A stretch of 64,000 nucleotides of DNA from assembly GCA_026027325.1 (NCBI GenBank), contig JAMSLZ010000009.1:1-64000 (forward strand). The letters are read 5' to 3'. The position numbers and the translations under genes are program-made. The notes below the pieces were generated by a model. It had not been told where the DNA came from. It worked only from the letters and a program-made list of their open reading frames with translations, and did not search any database. The DNA comes from Actinomucor elegans. Lineage: Eukaryota > Mucoromycota > Mucoromycetes > Mucorales > Mucoraceae. Below are positions 12,192 through 25,315 of this stretch, in pieces. How positions within the stretch are numbered: the first letter of the stretch is position 1; each line of letters starts with the position of its first letter.

Positions 12192-12733
12192 CTAAAAATG
12201 AGCCAAAAAATAGCCCAATCCAGAAAACTCCAAATGGAGTACCTTAAGACTCAATTACCCCTCCCCCGCCTTTTTTTTTTTTTTTTTTGAAAGTTTAAAT
12301 AATGTATTTTGGAAGCGTTATTAATGCCATATACTTAACATACTAAATAGAATACAAATAAATTTTGCTGTATATAAAAAACGCGAATTCTGGCCATATT
12401 TATGAAAGAGTCTCATAACCGTCTTTTTCAATATTACTTGATGAATGAAGCATAATATGAATTACTTTTATACTTTATGCGAATTTCAATAAAATGTTTT
12501 TTGCGTATTAACAATCAATTATTATATAATAAACAAATCAAAGCTCAAGGCAAACTTTTTTTTTAACGTTCTGTAGTATGGTATTGATTATCCAACTTCT
12601 ATTATACATGCCTTTTTAAAAAAAATTTGATTATTTCCAACCGTAACCGAGTTCGCCCATATATTTCTTTCAAATCTCTTACTCCTACTTCTCTATTACC
12701 TATTCAAAACAATCCCAACTAACCACTGGGTAA

Positions 12734-12967
12734 ACTGGCGCCGGTACTTTCCCCTCACCAGCCTTTTTCATATGTATCCCAAAGCACAAACGTTTACAGT
12801 TACGAGTGTGGGGTGAATACACCACTAAGCCTAATTTGTGTAAACAGCTGAAGAATCAAACTTTAGTAGCAGGTCGGATAGTTAAAATGCAACCTTTTCT
12901 ATGGCAATTTATTGAACATGATGCACCCATTATTGAGCTTATTGCATCGGATGATACATTTACCTAA
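12734..12967 (+). pseudogene. Coding-like open fragment without a usable start
   Basis: 77 sense codons are open between a stop at 12731-12733 and TAA at 12965-12967. The encoded segment (KHKRLQLRVWGEYTTKPNLC...LIASDDTFT) has protein-like composition, unlike the surrounding low-complexity translations. No ATG occurs before residue 51 and no flanking exon is obvious. I do not recognise the family. It could be a decayed transposon or gene exon. Confidence 0.25.
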
Positions 12968-15900
12968 TAATCTAGAACTTTGCCTTGTAGCAAAATTATA
13001 AATGGGCCACTTTTCTGTAATTTAAGTGAGGGCAAATTTACCCTGGCAACTCTGGCTATTATCAAATCTTCCTTCAGTACTTTTGGTTGTTGACAACTTC
13101 CCCTAGCCCAGACTGTTTGGTATAGCGTGCTGTCCCATCGCATGTCCACTACAGTCTATCTACGACGCATTAATTAAGCTTATTCCCCGTACTGCTGTCT
13201 GTATCACATTTAAAGTGATTCATGACTACACTTTCTGGTGATTTATCCTATCAGATATAAAGTCTGGTCAATTATTCTACTATACTTGTTGTTCGTGGCA
13301 AAAGCTTTCGGCCTAGACGATATACATGTATATACATAAGATGTTTATCGATTTACGAACATTTCCTTGACTTTGATTGACATAATCTATTTCCTTATGG
13401 TATTTATAGCACTTTTATTGGCAGTTTATGACTGAGGATCTTGTTTTCTGATCGGATACCATCGTATAGCCAAAAATGAATCCCAAATCTCAGTGCCGAA
13501 GAATACACTACCTGTAAGTTAGCCTTAGCTCAGTTGTATGCCGTTCTTATTTTCAATAATCCCCTTTTCCTAAACATTATCATATTACATATATTCGATC
13601 CTCACCTCACTGCAATATACAGCCGTTAATTCTTTTTTTTTTCAAAAAAAAAGTATGGAAGACATCTTGGGGTATATAATTTTTTAGTATAGCTTTGTTC
13701 CTACAGCGTTACATATATATGCTGACATTCTTTTTGAGTAATAAAAAGGGAATACAGCTCGAGTTGGTAACTTTAAACCAGAAAAGGTAGTCAACAGATA
13801 AATCTCTGGCCACGAGCCACAGCAATTATTTCTAGTCCAAGCCTCCCCCTTCTTCTTCCTTTGGAATTGATGATCTTTTAATATGATTTTTTTTATCTGT
13901 CAAGTATCTCTTGGGATGTTTAACGGCGTTTAATAGTCAATAGTAGAAAATACCGACGAATATATAGCTTGCAGCTAACATGGGTAAGTGTTTATTCATT
14001 AGGTTGAGTTTTAAGTAAAGGTTATGGCAAATATTACGATTCGTTTGGAGTATGGACTGCCAAATAAATGTGATGTTTGTACCGCAATGGTAAGCCGAGT
14101 AATGTAAAGATCATTATAACTGGTTTCTATGAAACACATATATTTTACGATCAGTCCCTATCCATAACTTTTGAACTAAATGATAACCCAAGTAGATAAT
14201 AACGGATTGAATTCTAAACATGCAACAGTCATCTGCTATGACATGAAACGTGAACCGCTGGAAAAATATGTTGAAATGAGATTATGAAAATTGTCAGGCT
14301 ATCTTCCTCTTTAGGAGTATCTTTTAAACCTTGACCGATTTTGACATTTGTTTTAAGGGTGTACTAATCACTTTCAATAAAATATTAATTAATAATGTAG
14401 GTACAAACCTTTTAGGAGTATGCAATTGCATTTTCTGTGCAATATACAATAGTCGAGGTTACCATTAGATTTCTAAAAAGCCGAAAAATGGATTTTTCAT
14501 CAAGATATTTATTGAATTGAAAAAAAAAACCTTTATATCACTCATGCACACAATTATATTTATTATTAAACTGCTTATAATCTTTTTAACGCCTTTTTTT
14601 TTGCGTATGTATGCGTAATGTCTTGTTACTGAAAAAGCACGATTAGCGCTCAAGCCAATTTTTTTTCTAGCTCTAGGTGATCCTCGGGCTCACCATTTTC
14701 AATCACAGACTGCCAATCCAAATCACTATCACTTCATTTTATTATAATTATGTATGTTTTTTTTTAAGAATGCAGCCCATTAACCTAGAGGGTCTATCTG
14801 TAAAAGGATCAATCAAGCTTTTAAATAAAGTCGTTAGGATAGTATTAATCACATTATTGAGTTTTGCAACTCAATGATTCTAGGTATGGTATAACGAAGT
14901 TGTGTAATGATCGAAACCGATTCTTAGGGTCAAGTTAGGACCTTTTCAACTATAACCCCGATTTAAAGGCCATCGTCTGCTATAATAAGTTCACACAAGT
15001 ATAGATATCATGCGCTTTCAAATTCGTATAGCTGATATATTCAGATATATCTATCCCATTAAGACACACAAAAAAAAAGCCAGTGTGTCTCAGGGTCACA
15101 CTTGAACTAGATAGCTGATAGCTGTTATTTGATACCTGTCTTTGTCTAGTAAATAAACATAATTTTCATTAAACCTTTCTGGGTTGTGCAATCGCATCAA
15201 CCTGTATATGAATTCCGTACTGAAAAAGGCGGCTGCCACTAAATTAATAGTCGTCTAGGCACGATATAACTTGTGCGACTAGTTCTCCCCAGTCGAGGAA
15301 TTTTGCACGCGCGTTTCTAGTTCGGAAAAAGGATATGCTGATATAATAAGCTGATAATCTCGGCTCTGTGGTTGAAGATTCTTATTAATTTTTTTTTTAA
15401 AACGATAGAAGCTAAAGAATAATTCAAGGTTTCAAACGCCTATCTATCATGTTGTATAATAGCATGTCTTTTCAACGTGTTCAAACTAAATACTTACTAG
15501 GACGCGTTTTTCATGACTTCTTTGAAAAGGTCATCAAAACCTAGAAGGAAGTGCCTCTCGCGTTGTTTCCCTTGCACAAATCAACTGAACTAAAAACTAG
15601 TTTTTTAACATGTAAACTATTCCAACAGGTTTTTATTTGAATTGTAGCACATAATGATCTGCATATGGCAAGTTACCATTATCAAAGGAAATTGTGAAAC
15701 AACAAATGTAGTACGTCCCCAAACAATGATCAATATTTTAAACACAGATAACATTGATACGAGATATGCACATACCATTTCCCAAATGGATAATAGATAT
15801 ACAGCACATATTTCTACTGTCAAACCTAGTAACTTTTTTTTTGGCATTTTATTAAATTAATAGCAAGTATAATAAAAAAAAAACCAAGTTTAACCTGCAG

Positions 15901-16059
15901 TCTGATTTTTGAGTCTGCACACATACTAACGAGCCCTTGTGCATGCTCCTTTACAAACAAACTCCTTTCATATCTATCAAACATAAAGCTTGTTCTTTTT
16001 TTTTGCTCCTCTTTTTTTTTTTTCTTTTTATCCTATTCTATTTCTTCGAAAAAAATAAA

Positions 16060-17337
16060 ATGGCCATAAAGACGACATTTGAGCCAAAAGATCCGAGGAT
16101 TACCTTTGAAGACAGTGATGAAGGTGATGATGATTGGACATCCGACGAAAAACCCAGGAAGAGAAAAACGGGAACTCAGGCACTAGTCGAGTTTTTAAAC
16201 ACGACAAGTCCCGAAGAATTTCAAAAGGGCTCACCAAAACGGTCCACTGCATTGTTTTTCAGACGAAGAACAAATAAATCAGCTAAAGTATTGGGCTCTG
16301 CACCCACAATGCATCGAAAAAATTATATTGAAATCATTGCAAATCCTTTCATGTTTAACAAGTCTAAACCCCCTAATAATACTACTGCTACTGCTGCTAC
16401 CTCTGCTACTACACCCTGTACTGCAGCAGTGGTTGGATCTCAACTGAATCATACACTTTCCAAATCTTCAGCAAGCATCTATTCCAATGCTGCACATGCA
16501 CCGCCTTTACCAACAAAAAAGGGTATATCCAACAAAGATATGTATAGTATAGCTTCTGCAGCAGCTAGTTTGCATAGCATCAGCACACAAACTTCTCGAT
16601 CGCCGTCTGTATTAACCAAATCAAGCCTCGTACTACGACGCCAACCTTCTCTAAGGGTTGACAAGGCAGAGGAAAGAAAAACCTTACCAGTAAACATTTT
16701 ACCCATGATCCATGATCATTATGACGATGTGATTGAAGGTGGACTGAAGTATCGTTTAAATCAATACAAGCGAATGCAGCTGGATAAGCCAAGTGATATG
16801 ATCTCTAAATCCATAACTCAAGAGCACACAGCCGCACTGGAGATTCTTTTTTCATTGACAAATCAAAACGAGGATTCTCCCCAACCACCACCAATAAAGA
16901 GAAGACCCAGACATGTTCAAGTTCAAACTATGCCTTACATGGAAGAAGATGCACCAATAATACCCATAAAAACACCAAAAGAAGAAGACGATGACGATGA
17001 CGAGGAGATGGAACAACAGTTGGATCATCAGGAAATAAAGCAGAGACTTGAAAAAGTAGAAAAGGAACTAAAACAAGAAAAACTCATCAACTCGAGACTG
17101 GAAGCTGCTCTTGAAGAAACTCGAGATGAGTATGAACTACTGAGTGGTTTGGCTTATAAAAAGTTGAGAGAAGTATGGGAGGAGAAGGTGAGGTGGGAGA
17201 ATGCGTGTATCGAGGCAAAAGAACGGTGTTGGCACGATCATCAACAGCAAATACTAGGAAATCTTGAAGATAGCCAGTGTCCGATGGAGTTCTTGCTAGA
17301 AGAAGAGGAAGAAGATGAAGAAGAAAATATACCTTAA
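16060..17337 (+). CDS. Hypothetical acidic coiled-coil protein
   Basis: Single exon, 425 aa, not recognised. The start is the ATG after AAAAATAAA; an upstream in-frame start would add only a Phe/Leu-rich translation of the T-rich leader. Composition by region: acidic, basic N-terminus (EDSDEGDDDWTSDEKPRKRK); a Ser/Thr/Ala-rich middle with a run of Thr-Ala-Thr codons; a Pro-rich patch around PQPPPIKRRPRH; an acidic block DDDDDEEMEQQ; then a clear heptad-like coiled coil for about 90 residues (IKQRLEKVEKELKQEK onward) ending in a poly-Glu/Asp tail. No enzyme motif or membrane segment. The architecture suggests a scaffold or cytoskeletal/nuclear adaptor, but that is inference. Confidence 0.8.
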   Translation: MAIKTTFEPKDPRITFEDSDEGDDDWTSDEKPRKRKTGTQALVEFLNTTSPEEFQKGSPKRSTALFFRRRTNKSAKVLGSAPTMHRKNYIEIIANPFMFNKSKPPNNTTATAATSATTPCTAAVVGSQLNHTLSKSSASIYSNAAHAPPLPTKKGISNKDMYSIASAAASLHSISTQTSRSPSVLTKSSLVLRRQPSLRVDKAEERKTLPVNILPMIHDHYDDVIEGGLKYRLNQYKRMQLDKPSDMISKSITQEHTAALEILFSLTNQNEDSPQPPPIKRRPRHVQVQTMPYMEEDAPIIPIKTPKEEDDDDDEEMEQQLDHQEIKQRLEKVEKELKQEKLINSRLEAALEETRDEYELLSGLAYKKLREVWEEKVRWENACIEAKERCWHDHQQQILGNLEDSQCPMEFLLEEEEEDEEENIP

Positions 17338-18559
17338 ACTATTTACCTTTTGGATTTTTTGATGCTTGATCATCGAAAAATTACGGAATAAATTAGCGTT
17401 TATATAAAAAGATAGGAGTATTGTGTATAAGTTTGACCCTGAAGTCCCTATCTGTTTTGCACACTAAACTAGTTTAAGGATTTAATCTAGCATGTATATC
17501 GTATATATGCTATACTAATTTTGAGAAGTCAACGACGAGATAAAAATTAGACTTCTTGTTAAACTGGTTTCAATTAATAACAAGTTTACTGTTGCCATGT
17601 TAGATGTATTGATGAGGAGAAAAATATCAAGTTTTTTTTTTTTTTTTTTTTATTACCTAAGATCGTGATGAATCCCTACATATAGTTTTGACAAGAAACC
17701 CCAAACTTTGATCTGACAGCTAATTGGGTAACGGTAATTGAACTGATGGCCCATGGTACCCCCGTCGGTGAAAATCTTTCAATTTAAACAATTGCTTCTA
17801 GATCGACAATGAACTGAGATAAAGTTTTTTTGATTATCAGACTATATATAGAAATAAAACGTGCATTTATGAACGTTCTAACTTTTAAAACAGTAACTAA
17901 ACGTGGTCGAGCGTTAGGTAGCTCCGATCAAATAGCATTCTGTGCTTCCGGAGCAAACTATTCCCATTTGTTTTCTTACCTAATCTATTCTAACCAAAAG
18001 TAACATCTGTCAACTATTGCCAAGAATTTATTGTTGGAGTCGAAAATGCGTATTTTCTATCTTGTACATTGAGATACCAGTATACTATATGAAATTTTAC
18101 CACTGTGCGATACTAAATAGAAATCATTGGGGATCGGTGTTTGAAATGCTTCCATGGCCAAAAAGACAACCTTTAGTTTAAACAATTATATCTAGCTCGA
18201 TAATCGACCGAAAGGATTGACCAGTTTTCGAGAAACTAGCTGAACTAAACACGCGTGTTGTCCAACGATATTAATTTCATGATTATACTTTTTCACTTCA
18301 TCAGGTGCTAGATGGCTATAAAGATAACTAGATTTTTTTTTAATTATTTGATGCAGCATTCTTTCCTCAGCTTATCATAAAAGTGGTATCATTCAAAATA
18401 GAGTTAAAATATTTATAAAATAGATTAAAAGCACAAAAAGCCAATATGTAATTCTAGCCCCAATATATCAAGTTGACTAATTTTTTTAGTAGACAATTTC
18501 TGATCATCTCCAATTATTTAAGCCCCGGCTAACTACATAGTGCATTACTTGACACTCAT

Positions 18560-18591
18560 AATCTCGGTCTAATGTCGCATCTGAAAAGTAG
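18560..18591 (-). repeat. Dispersed degenerate repeat, copy E
   Basis: Minus-strand reading: CAGATGCGACATTAGACCGAGAT. Confidence 0.35.
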
Positions 18592-18712
18592 TTCATGTAT
18601 AAAATGAGGTACTTTATCTGAAAAAAAAAATCATGTACTGACTCTGACTCTGATATTAGCTTTTTATCGATGGTTATTTAGAATAAAAAATATCACACAA
18701 GAAAATAGATGT

Positions 18713-19102
18713 CTAAATGGATCCAATAGTCAATAAAAGTGTACACGTGTCTTTTCTATAAAGTATCTCGATTATACACCAGATTTTGTGTAACTGAAGA
18801 ATAATGGATTCTGGCAAACGAAGAAAGAAAAAAAAAAAGAGAGGGAGTTTAACAGGCAAAAAGGTCGGTTTGTTCCCTGATTTTTGAATTATTAATCCAA
18901 GAACTGAGCGGCTTTTCCCAACTAAGTCGGCGATTGAATTGTAGTTTTTGAACTTATGTAATACCATATAAGCATTGTAGACATTGATCAGATAACAGGT
19001 AATTGGCACCCGATCCTCGCGGGCAATTGCTTGGCCATATTCGGGCAAGGCCGAACATATTTTCCTGTTCGCTTGGACGCGGACCGCATGGTCCAATGCC
19101 AA
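18713..19102 (-). pseudogene. Transposase-like helix-turn-helix remnant
   Basis: A 129-codon frame whose first half looks like real protein. AIAREDRVPITCYLINVYNA is followed by KFKNYNSIADLVGKSRSVL and IIQKSG, which fits the pattern of a Tc1/mariner-type DNA-binding helix-turn-helix (IA..VGKS.S....I). The second half runs into a poly-Phe translation of an A-rich tract and has no DDE motif. There is no ATG at the start and no transposon ends were found. Best read as a decayed transposase N-terminus; family assignment is by pattern only. Confidence 0.35.
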
Positions 19103-19532
19103 ACTAGGGTGAAAGCTCTAATGTAACTCTTTGAACATTAAAGTTGCAAGTATGAATTGTGCTACCTAATGCTAAGTTGTTTTTCGGTGCTTCAAGACAA
19201 TGTAAATGGTAGTCTTTATATATGCTCCAATTCGATCTTGCCTTTTATAAAGTGTCCTTTTTTTTGAATTTATAATTGTACAAATACCGTAGAATGGGAA
19301 TCAGTATTGGGTGATACTTGGCGAAACTTTACTGTCAAACATTGAGTTACACACGAGATATTGAAGTTGGAATTATGGGGATGACGTGCTCATGCTTCTT
19401 GATGCCCCGCGGAATCACTATAAAATACACATATATCCGAATAAACAGTCAATAAAGCCAAACAATTCTGTGCAGAATTGTCAATTAACTATTAGGGGCT
19501 TTTTAGTTGGTTCAAACTTGTATAGTGTCACT

Positions 19533-19563
<31 letters not shown>

Positions 19564-19762
19564 CCTGATAACATAAATCCCGCCTCTTGGACTAATATAA
19601 TTCCCACTTTTCCCTCTTTTATTATTATTTCTTCTTTTTCTTCTTGCTTTTTATAACGAGTAAGTAATTATTTTATTTTTTGTCTGTTTCTATATTCATC
19701 TCTATCTCCACAGATTATGCTGTTCATTCTTTAAATACATAATATATAAATATACAACAAAG

Positions 19763-21208
19763 ATGAGCCATCAATCCATGTCAATCAACCAGATTCTGCA
19801 GCCAAAAGAAACCAAGTTGACTGGAAAAGGTATGATCTTCCATCATTCATCCATAGTTTTATTGACGCGTTTTTGTAGTGAAAATCTTTTATACATTCAA
19901 AGGCTCAGATACACATTGTTTAAGTACATTTGACATTCAAATAGACAATTACAAAGATAGAAAATGGATCAGTATACCACTAAGACAATGCCTGGATTCA
20001 GTATGTGCATCTTGGTAAGTAAAACAAAAACAAAAACAAAAAAAAAGAAAAGAAAAGAAGAGAAGAGAAACGAAAAAAAAAAAAAAATTAGTATACACAC
20101 ATATATGATAACTAACTTCTGTATATATAGTCCAGATCAGTTGATGAACAGCCATACAGCCATCTACAGTGCAAATTTTGAAGACAGTATCACTGCACAA
20201 AACTGGTCGCCACTTCATGATTCTCGATCAAATATCATTTGGGAAGGTCATGGTGCGCTCTCAACTATCTTGAACGACGATAATAACTGCGCGCAAGTGA
20301 CTGGAAAGATTGCAAATTCGGACAAATCCAGCCAATATGATTGTTACATTGAAGTTCTTATCCAGTTGCACCCAGTAAGTGTTACTTGTAAGGCCTCTTT
20401 GGCAAAATAATTACTCACCCTACTTAGATCCGTCAGTCTCCACCACAACCCACTGAACATTTCCTACCTCCTATGCGGTCCATCTGGACAGACTCACCAC
20501 CTCATAGACATACAAGCACTTCTCCTAAATCTATAGACCGATCTCCTCCTGTCCCTCCCCATCGTCAGCAATTACAAGCACTATCATTTCCTTTACAACA
20601 ACGTGATGACAGTCATCGATTGCCACCATTTCCTTCTACGCCTCTCCCAAACAAAGAACAAGACCACTACTACCCACCTGCTTTAGAGTCTGATTGGCCA
20701 GGCAGTCGATACGATGCGAACAGTTTTGACCAAGAGATTGTTAAGAGAAGAAAGCTATCCCTTTCTCCTACTAAGAACCATCATCAGAACCATCATCAGA
20801 ACCAGCGTCCAGTGAATGTTTCTGTAACCACAAGGCTGCCTACTACAGATACTTATTATCATCAATCGAGAAGAAAGAAGCGTGACACAAAGCCTCCCAA
20901 TGCAAATGATATTCGACCTTTTGTAGAAGTCGAAAAAACAAAAGATGGCAACTATGTCTTGCCTGCAGAGGTAGACTCATGGACAGTCTTGAGTTTAGGG
21001 ACTGTCATTTGGGATAAAGCTGCTTTTCATAATCAAAGATACATCTATCCAGTTGGATATCGCGTCAAAAAGTAAGACTATGACCCATATTTTAACAACA
21101 ACAAAGCTAAACATATTCGATATAGATGGTATCGTAGTATGGTAGATCCCCATAGTGATACACAATATACTTGTGAGATTCTAGATGGTGGCGATGAACC
21201 TATTGTAA

Positions 21209-21239
<31 letters not shown>

Positions 21240-21685
21240 TCTAAGAGTATTCTAACTGTGTGTGTTTTTATAGTTTCAATTGAACGCGGATGATAACCCT
21301 TCTGAATGTTGGAGGGGCCCTACACCCACTACAGTCTGGACAATCGCAGTCAGAAGGTAACATTGCCATATTAAAATAAGAATAGTTCGTTAACGTATTT
21401 CATTTTAGAGCCTTTGCTATTCGTAATATGGACTACGGCCATAACCCAGTAGGTCCAGACTTTTTTGGTCTTCGCAAAAATACGATAGCCAAAATGATTC
21501 AAGATTTACCCAATGCTGATAAATGCAAAAATTACATCTGGCAAAATTTTGAAGCGATGAGCAACAATAAAGGTAAATCAGTCAGACGATCTAATACTCG
21601 ACTCAGCTCCTCTTCTTCTGCTGGATCAGTACCAAATAACGACGACACTTCTTCATCCAGTACAGTCAAGAGCGACTTGCAATAA
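19763..21685 (+). CDS. FYRN/FYRC-domain nuclear protein
   Basis: Seven exons (19763-19829, 19879-20014, 20131-20374, 20428-21071, 21126-21204, 21274-21356, 21409-21685), 509 aa in one frame. FY-rich N- and C-terminal halves form one fold in chromatin proteins such as MLL/TRX methyltransferases, JARID demethylases and TBRG1. The FYRN half reads SWTVLSLGTVIWDKAAFHNQ...YIYPVGY and CEILDGGDEP. The FYRC half reads PSECWRGPTPTTVW through GPDFFGLRK and I..MIQDLPNADKC. No SET, JmjC or PHD module accompanies them, so a TBRG1-like stand-alone adaptor is likelier than an enzyme. The N-terminal 170 residues (VKIFYTFKGSDTHCLSTF...) are a separate conserved-looking globular region of unknown identity, then a Pro/His-rich linker. 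The intron 21205-21273 contains a (TA)n tract. Confidence 0.82.
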
Positions 21686-22163
21686 CTCCCTTTTTATAAT
21701 ATTATATAATTCCCTTCGTTTTCTTTTTTGTGTATAATTATGCTATTCTTTTTTTTTTCCTTTTTCTTTTTTGAAAAAAAACTGTACTAAAGAAAAAAGA
21801 CCACTTCCCACTTTGTATTCTACTATTACTACTACTACTACCCCCCTATGCTTCAAATTCAAATAAATCGCTGTGTATTAAATAGGCTATCTAGATAAGT
21901 AAATCCGTAATTTCGGATTTGCTCTCATTACCCCGACCCATGAATAGCCAAGACTTGTGCGTGATACGGTGTATCGAGGGAGTTATTCATGTTCGTTTTT
22001 GTAGATCGCTATATTCCTGATTTGGTATTGACTAATAGATTAGCCGTTGAGACATATCCAATGACTTGCTTATTGTTCGTATGAAGAATCCCTAACCAAT
22101 AACAAATAATAGTTTCGATAGTAATAAATGGGAAGTTTCTTGATCGACGTTTGTACAACCGCG

Positions 22164-22198
<35 letters not shown>

Positions 22199-22750
22199 TT
22201 GATTTGTGACACTGTTCCTTGACAAAACAGCATATTACTATCAGAACTTATTTAAATTAGCAAGAAATATACTGTAGAAAATTCAGTCAAGGTCTTAAGA
22301 CAATATAGTTCATTCTGAATATGAACTATGCATTTGATGTGACTGTACCGAAACGAGCCAAGAATCGCATTTTACTCTTTTTTTTGTGACCATAAGCAAT
22401 TTTTTGCTCCAACCGGGTAAATTTTAAAAAAAAATTGACGCTCAGAAACTGAAACAGAAAAAAAGGACCATCCTAAATATAAAACACAAAGTACGCAGAG
22501 TTGAACTTTATTATTTTAATAAAAATGATAGGAAATAGGATTTTCTTTTCAACTTTACCAGTGTTGTAAGAAAATAGCGACCTATAACGCAAAATCAATA
22601 GTGCTTCGGAGTTTTCTAGCGCCACTTTATGCTGAGTTATTGTCTCGTGGCTATTTCATTGAAAAAAGTATGTCTTTTATTTTACTGTTGTACAAATGTC
22701 TTAGGTTTCAGAGCATGTTCTGATTGAACGAAAATTATAAGGATTGTTTG

Positions 22751-22769
22751 TCCACCGTGCCACGGTGGA
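22751..22769. repeat. Perfect 19-bp palindrome
   Basis: TCCACCGTG C CACGGTGGA: 9-bp arms around a single central base, GC-rich in an AT-rich spacer. It could be a dimeric protein site or a relic of an element end. Confidence 0.6.
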
Positions 22770-24126
22770 TTCTATACTCATTCTTTGATAGGGCAATAAA
22801 ACCAAGGTGTCCAGTTTCATATTACAAACAAATGGATAAATATACATTTCAAGAGTCTACATACATCATCATTGCGCTATTGGACAACAGCACATTGATG
22901 ATGGGTATACTTTATACCCGTCAAGAGCCCTCAAAAATGGCTGTATATCATTATATTCGAATCCTTTGAGAAAATAAAATGACATAATCAGTTTCACTGA
23001 TTTATTCTCAAGCAATATATATATATATATATTGTTGAATAAACCAATATTTGTAGCTATATGTCAATGTAAGCAGGTATTACGTTCAAAATACAAAAAT
23101 TCAGGAACATAATTTTCATTGGTGCGGAGACATAGATACGCCATATTATAGTTCCTCCACAAAAATGGTCGAAAACGCCAAATCGTGTAATAACAACCTG
23201 GGATGGATTCTTGATTTCCAGGAAACAAATAAAACAAAATACGTTTTTTCTAATTAGTCAACTGTTGGGGGGTCAGGGGCGACAGATATATACATCTTAA
23301 TACCAACTAAAAGGAACCTTTATCTTAGTAATAGCGAGGGTTATAGTTTAAAATTCTGTGTACTAGTAATTCTTGAAAGGGGCCAGATCTCAGCTTTTTT
23401 TTTTGCCCTCAAGTACAGTCAATTTTTGAAGAAGTATTTAGATCTTTATCCCTACAGCTTAAAGGATCCACTTGGCAATGCTCAATCTAAAAAGGTTGCT
23501 AGAATGACACTACTGGATGTAATATAAACATTTTATGAAGCTAAACTAGAACCACATTTGATTGCATTTTACCAACCTCGTGCTCGAATGGTCCATTGCC
23601 CCAAAAATGTATATTGAGTGAAACATCTTTTCATGCCACTGCATTGGAACAAGAGACATGGATACCACCCGGCACATATCGACCATAGACGGTGGAAACG
23701 ATCTACATTATAGACAAAATCGTTTAATTCTCTCTCTCTTCATTTAATAAACTTGATGCATCTACCAGAGGTATATTTGCCCTGGCTGCAACCAATATCA
23801 AACAAATGCTTGTCTTAAATACCACCAATTAATCTAACTTTATTAGTGCCAATCCGTTTCAAAAAAAAACCACAATTAATAAAACTTGCGTAGGATCACA
23901 TTGTTAATGTAACGGTGAAAAAAATAAAGCGCCTAATACTTTTTTTAATTCATGGAGTTAACTGCGATATAGCCGGATTTTGGCTTTCTCGTAACACAAC
24001 CATAACACGGGTTTAATAAACATACATAGATTCACATACTTTTGATATGCAAGGCCTACGATCTCTAAATATCATGCTTCAAAATGCTGCCTATAAGCTT
24101 CAAGTAGACACAAAAGTTATAACGAG

Positions 24127-24161
<35 letters not shown>

Positions 24162-24218
24162 TTCGAGGGTGAAACATAGGAACTGTTTTATGAAACCATC
24201 TCATTTCAACAACATTAT

Positions 24219-24262
24219 TAGATTTCTCGATCAATTTCAGATTAATATCACATTTGAAGGCC
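24219..24262 (-). repeat. Dispersed degenerate repeat, copy F
   Basis: Minus strand: AAATGTGATATTAATCTGAAATTGATCGAGAAATC. Similarity to copy G seems to extend over about 130 bp (shared CAAATACTRTGAA- and ATATTCT-like blocks), so the repeat is longer than the core. Confidence 0.5.
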
Positions 24263-25315
24263 ATTACATAAGTAGAAATACTATAATCTGCTGGAACCAT
24301 TATTTAAATCAAATACTGTGAACATATAATATTCTTAATTTTGGCTATAAACGACATGGATTTTATGTAAAGTAGTTCGAATGATTTGTAGATCTCTGTT
24401 CATGCTGATAAAATGGCGTTTTTTTTTCTTTTTAGTTGCTTCATCAAGAACAAGCAGCTGGACCTGTTGGATCATCTAATAAATTTTAACCTAACCAGTG
24501 TAATTCACTCGGCATTAATTAGATATAGCACAACGGGTATAAAGCGCTGATCAGCATACAAAAGAAACTATCACAAGGACAAAATACAAGTTCTCTCCAG
24601 GAATAAATCCAGATAAAAACCGAAAAGAATGCATGAAAATGCAGCTATGGTTCGTTAAATGTTAGCTGGATCATGCTTAATCTGGAAGTTTGTGTCCGTC
24701 ACTTAAACAAGATAGCTTGGATCTTATTCACTTTTATGAAATAAATATAATACTAGTATATACATGTATTTGTAAGAAACAGAACTACATTATGAGCTGG
24801 GCCTATGCAAAGGCTTTTATCTTGCTAAAAACCCACTACAAGGTACGGTACGATGAGATTTATATAGATCTCTATTGGTGGGCGGAAATTGGCGTATAAA
24901 TATTCTCCCCCAAATGTTGTATGAGCTTTGATGGCAAAAAATTATCAATATTTAAACTATGCTTTAATCAAGTTTTATGTATTATCTAATTCTTCAACCC
25001 TGAAGTAAAAATCACTTGCAGTCTTTCCATAGATTGAATCATTTTAAAGAAAAAAGTTTATCTTCGGCTTTTTTTTTTTTTCAATACAAAAGTAGCCTCA
25101 ACTTGAAGATCGATGCACAATTGCATAATAGTCTATATGAAATATATGTTATCAATGTACTGTAGATCGATAGTACAGCTTTGGCGTCCACAAAAAAATC
25201 CCCGTAGCGGGATAAACTTTTGAGCCAAAAGGGCAGCCCACTCCAACTTTTTAGAAATTATACCATATTCAAAAGGGTGGCGCTATATGGACTGCAAAAC
25301 CTTATCGAGTTTGAC

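Larger units (their letters stand above)
11621..16059. other. Gene-poor spacer, 4.4 kb
   Basis: No intact gene found. It contains two repeat copies (11816-11860, 12151-12191), an open coding-like fragment (12734-12967), a T18 run near 12271 and a small hairpin (AGACACAC...GTGTGTCT, about 15062-15091). Open frames at 14677-14877 and on both strands at 15617-15860 have no recognisable features. The last 80 bp before 16060 are T-rich and look like a promoter/leader. Confidence 0.55.
17338..19762. other. Gene-poor spacer, 2.4 kb
   Basis: No intact gene. It holds a T20 run (17632-17651), an A28 run (19533-19560), a repeat copy (18560-18591) and two similar stretches near 17785-17820 and 18178-18215 (TTTAAACAATTRYWTCTAG followed by TCGA). 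A transposase-like helix-turn-helix remnant lies on the minus strand at 18713-19102. Confidence 0.5.

Noticed and set aside
15937..16059. Upstream extension of the acidic coiled-coil protein
   Set aside because: It translates a T-rich leader into Phe/Leu runs; the ATG at 16060 after AAAAATAAA is the more likely start.
22724..22969. 81-codon ORF and a TTCGAATCC-like tRNA B-box near its end
   Set aside because: The full ORF needs a non-ATG start, and no tRNA A-box or cloverleaf can be drawn around the B-box-like string.
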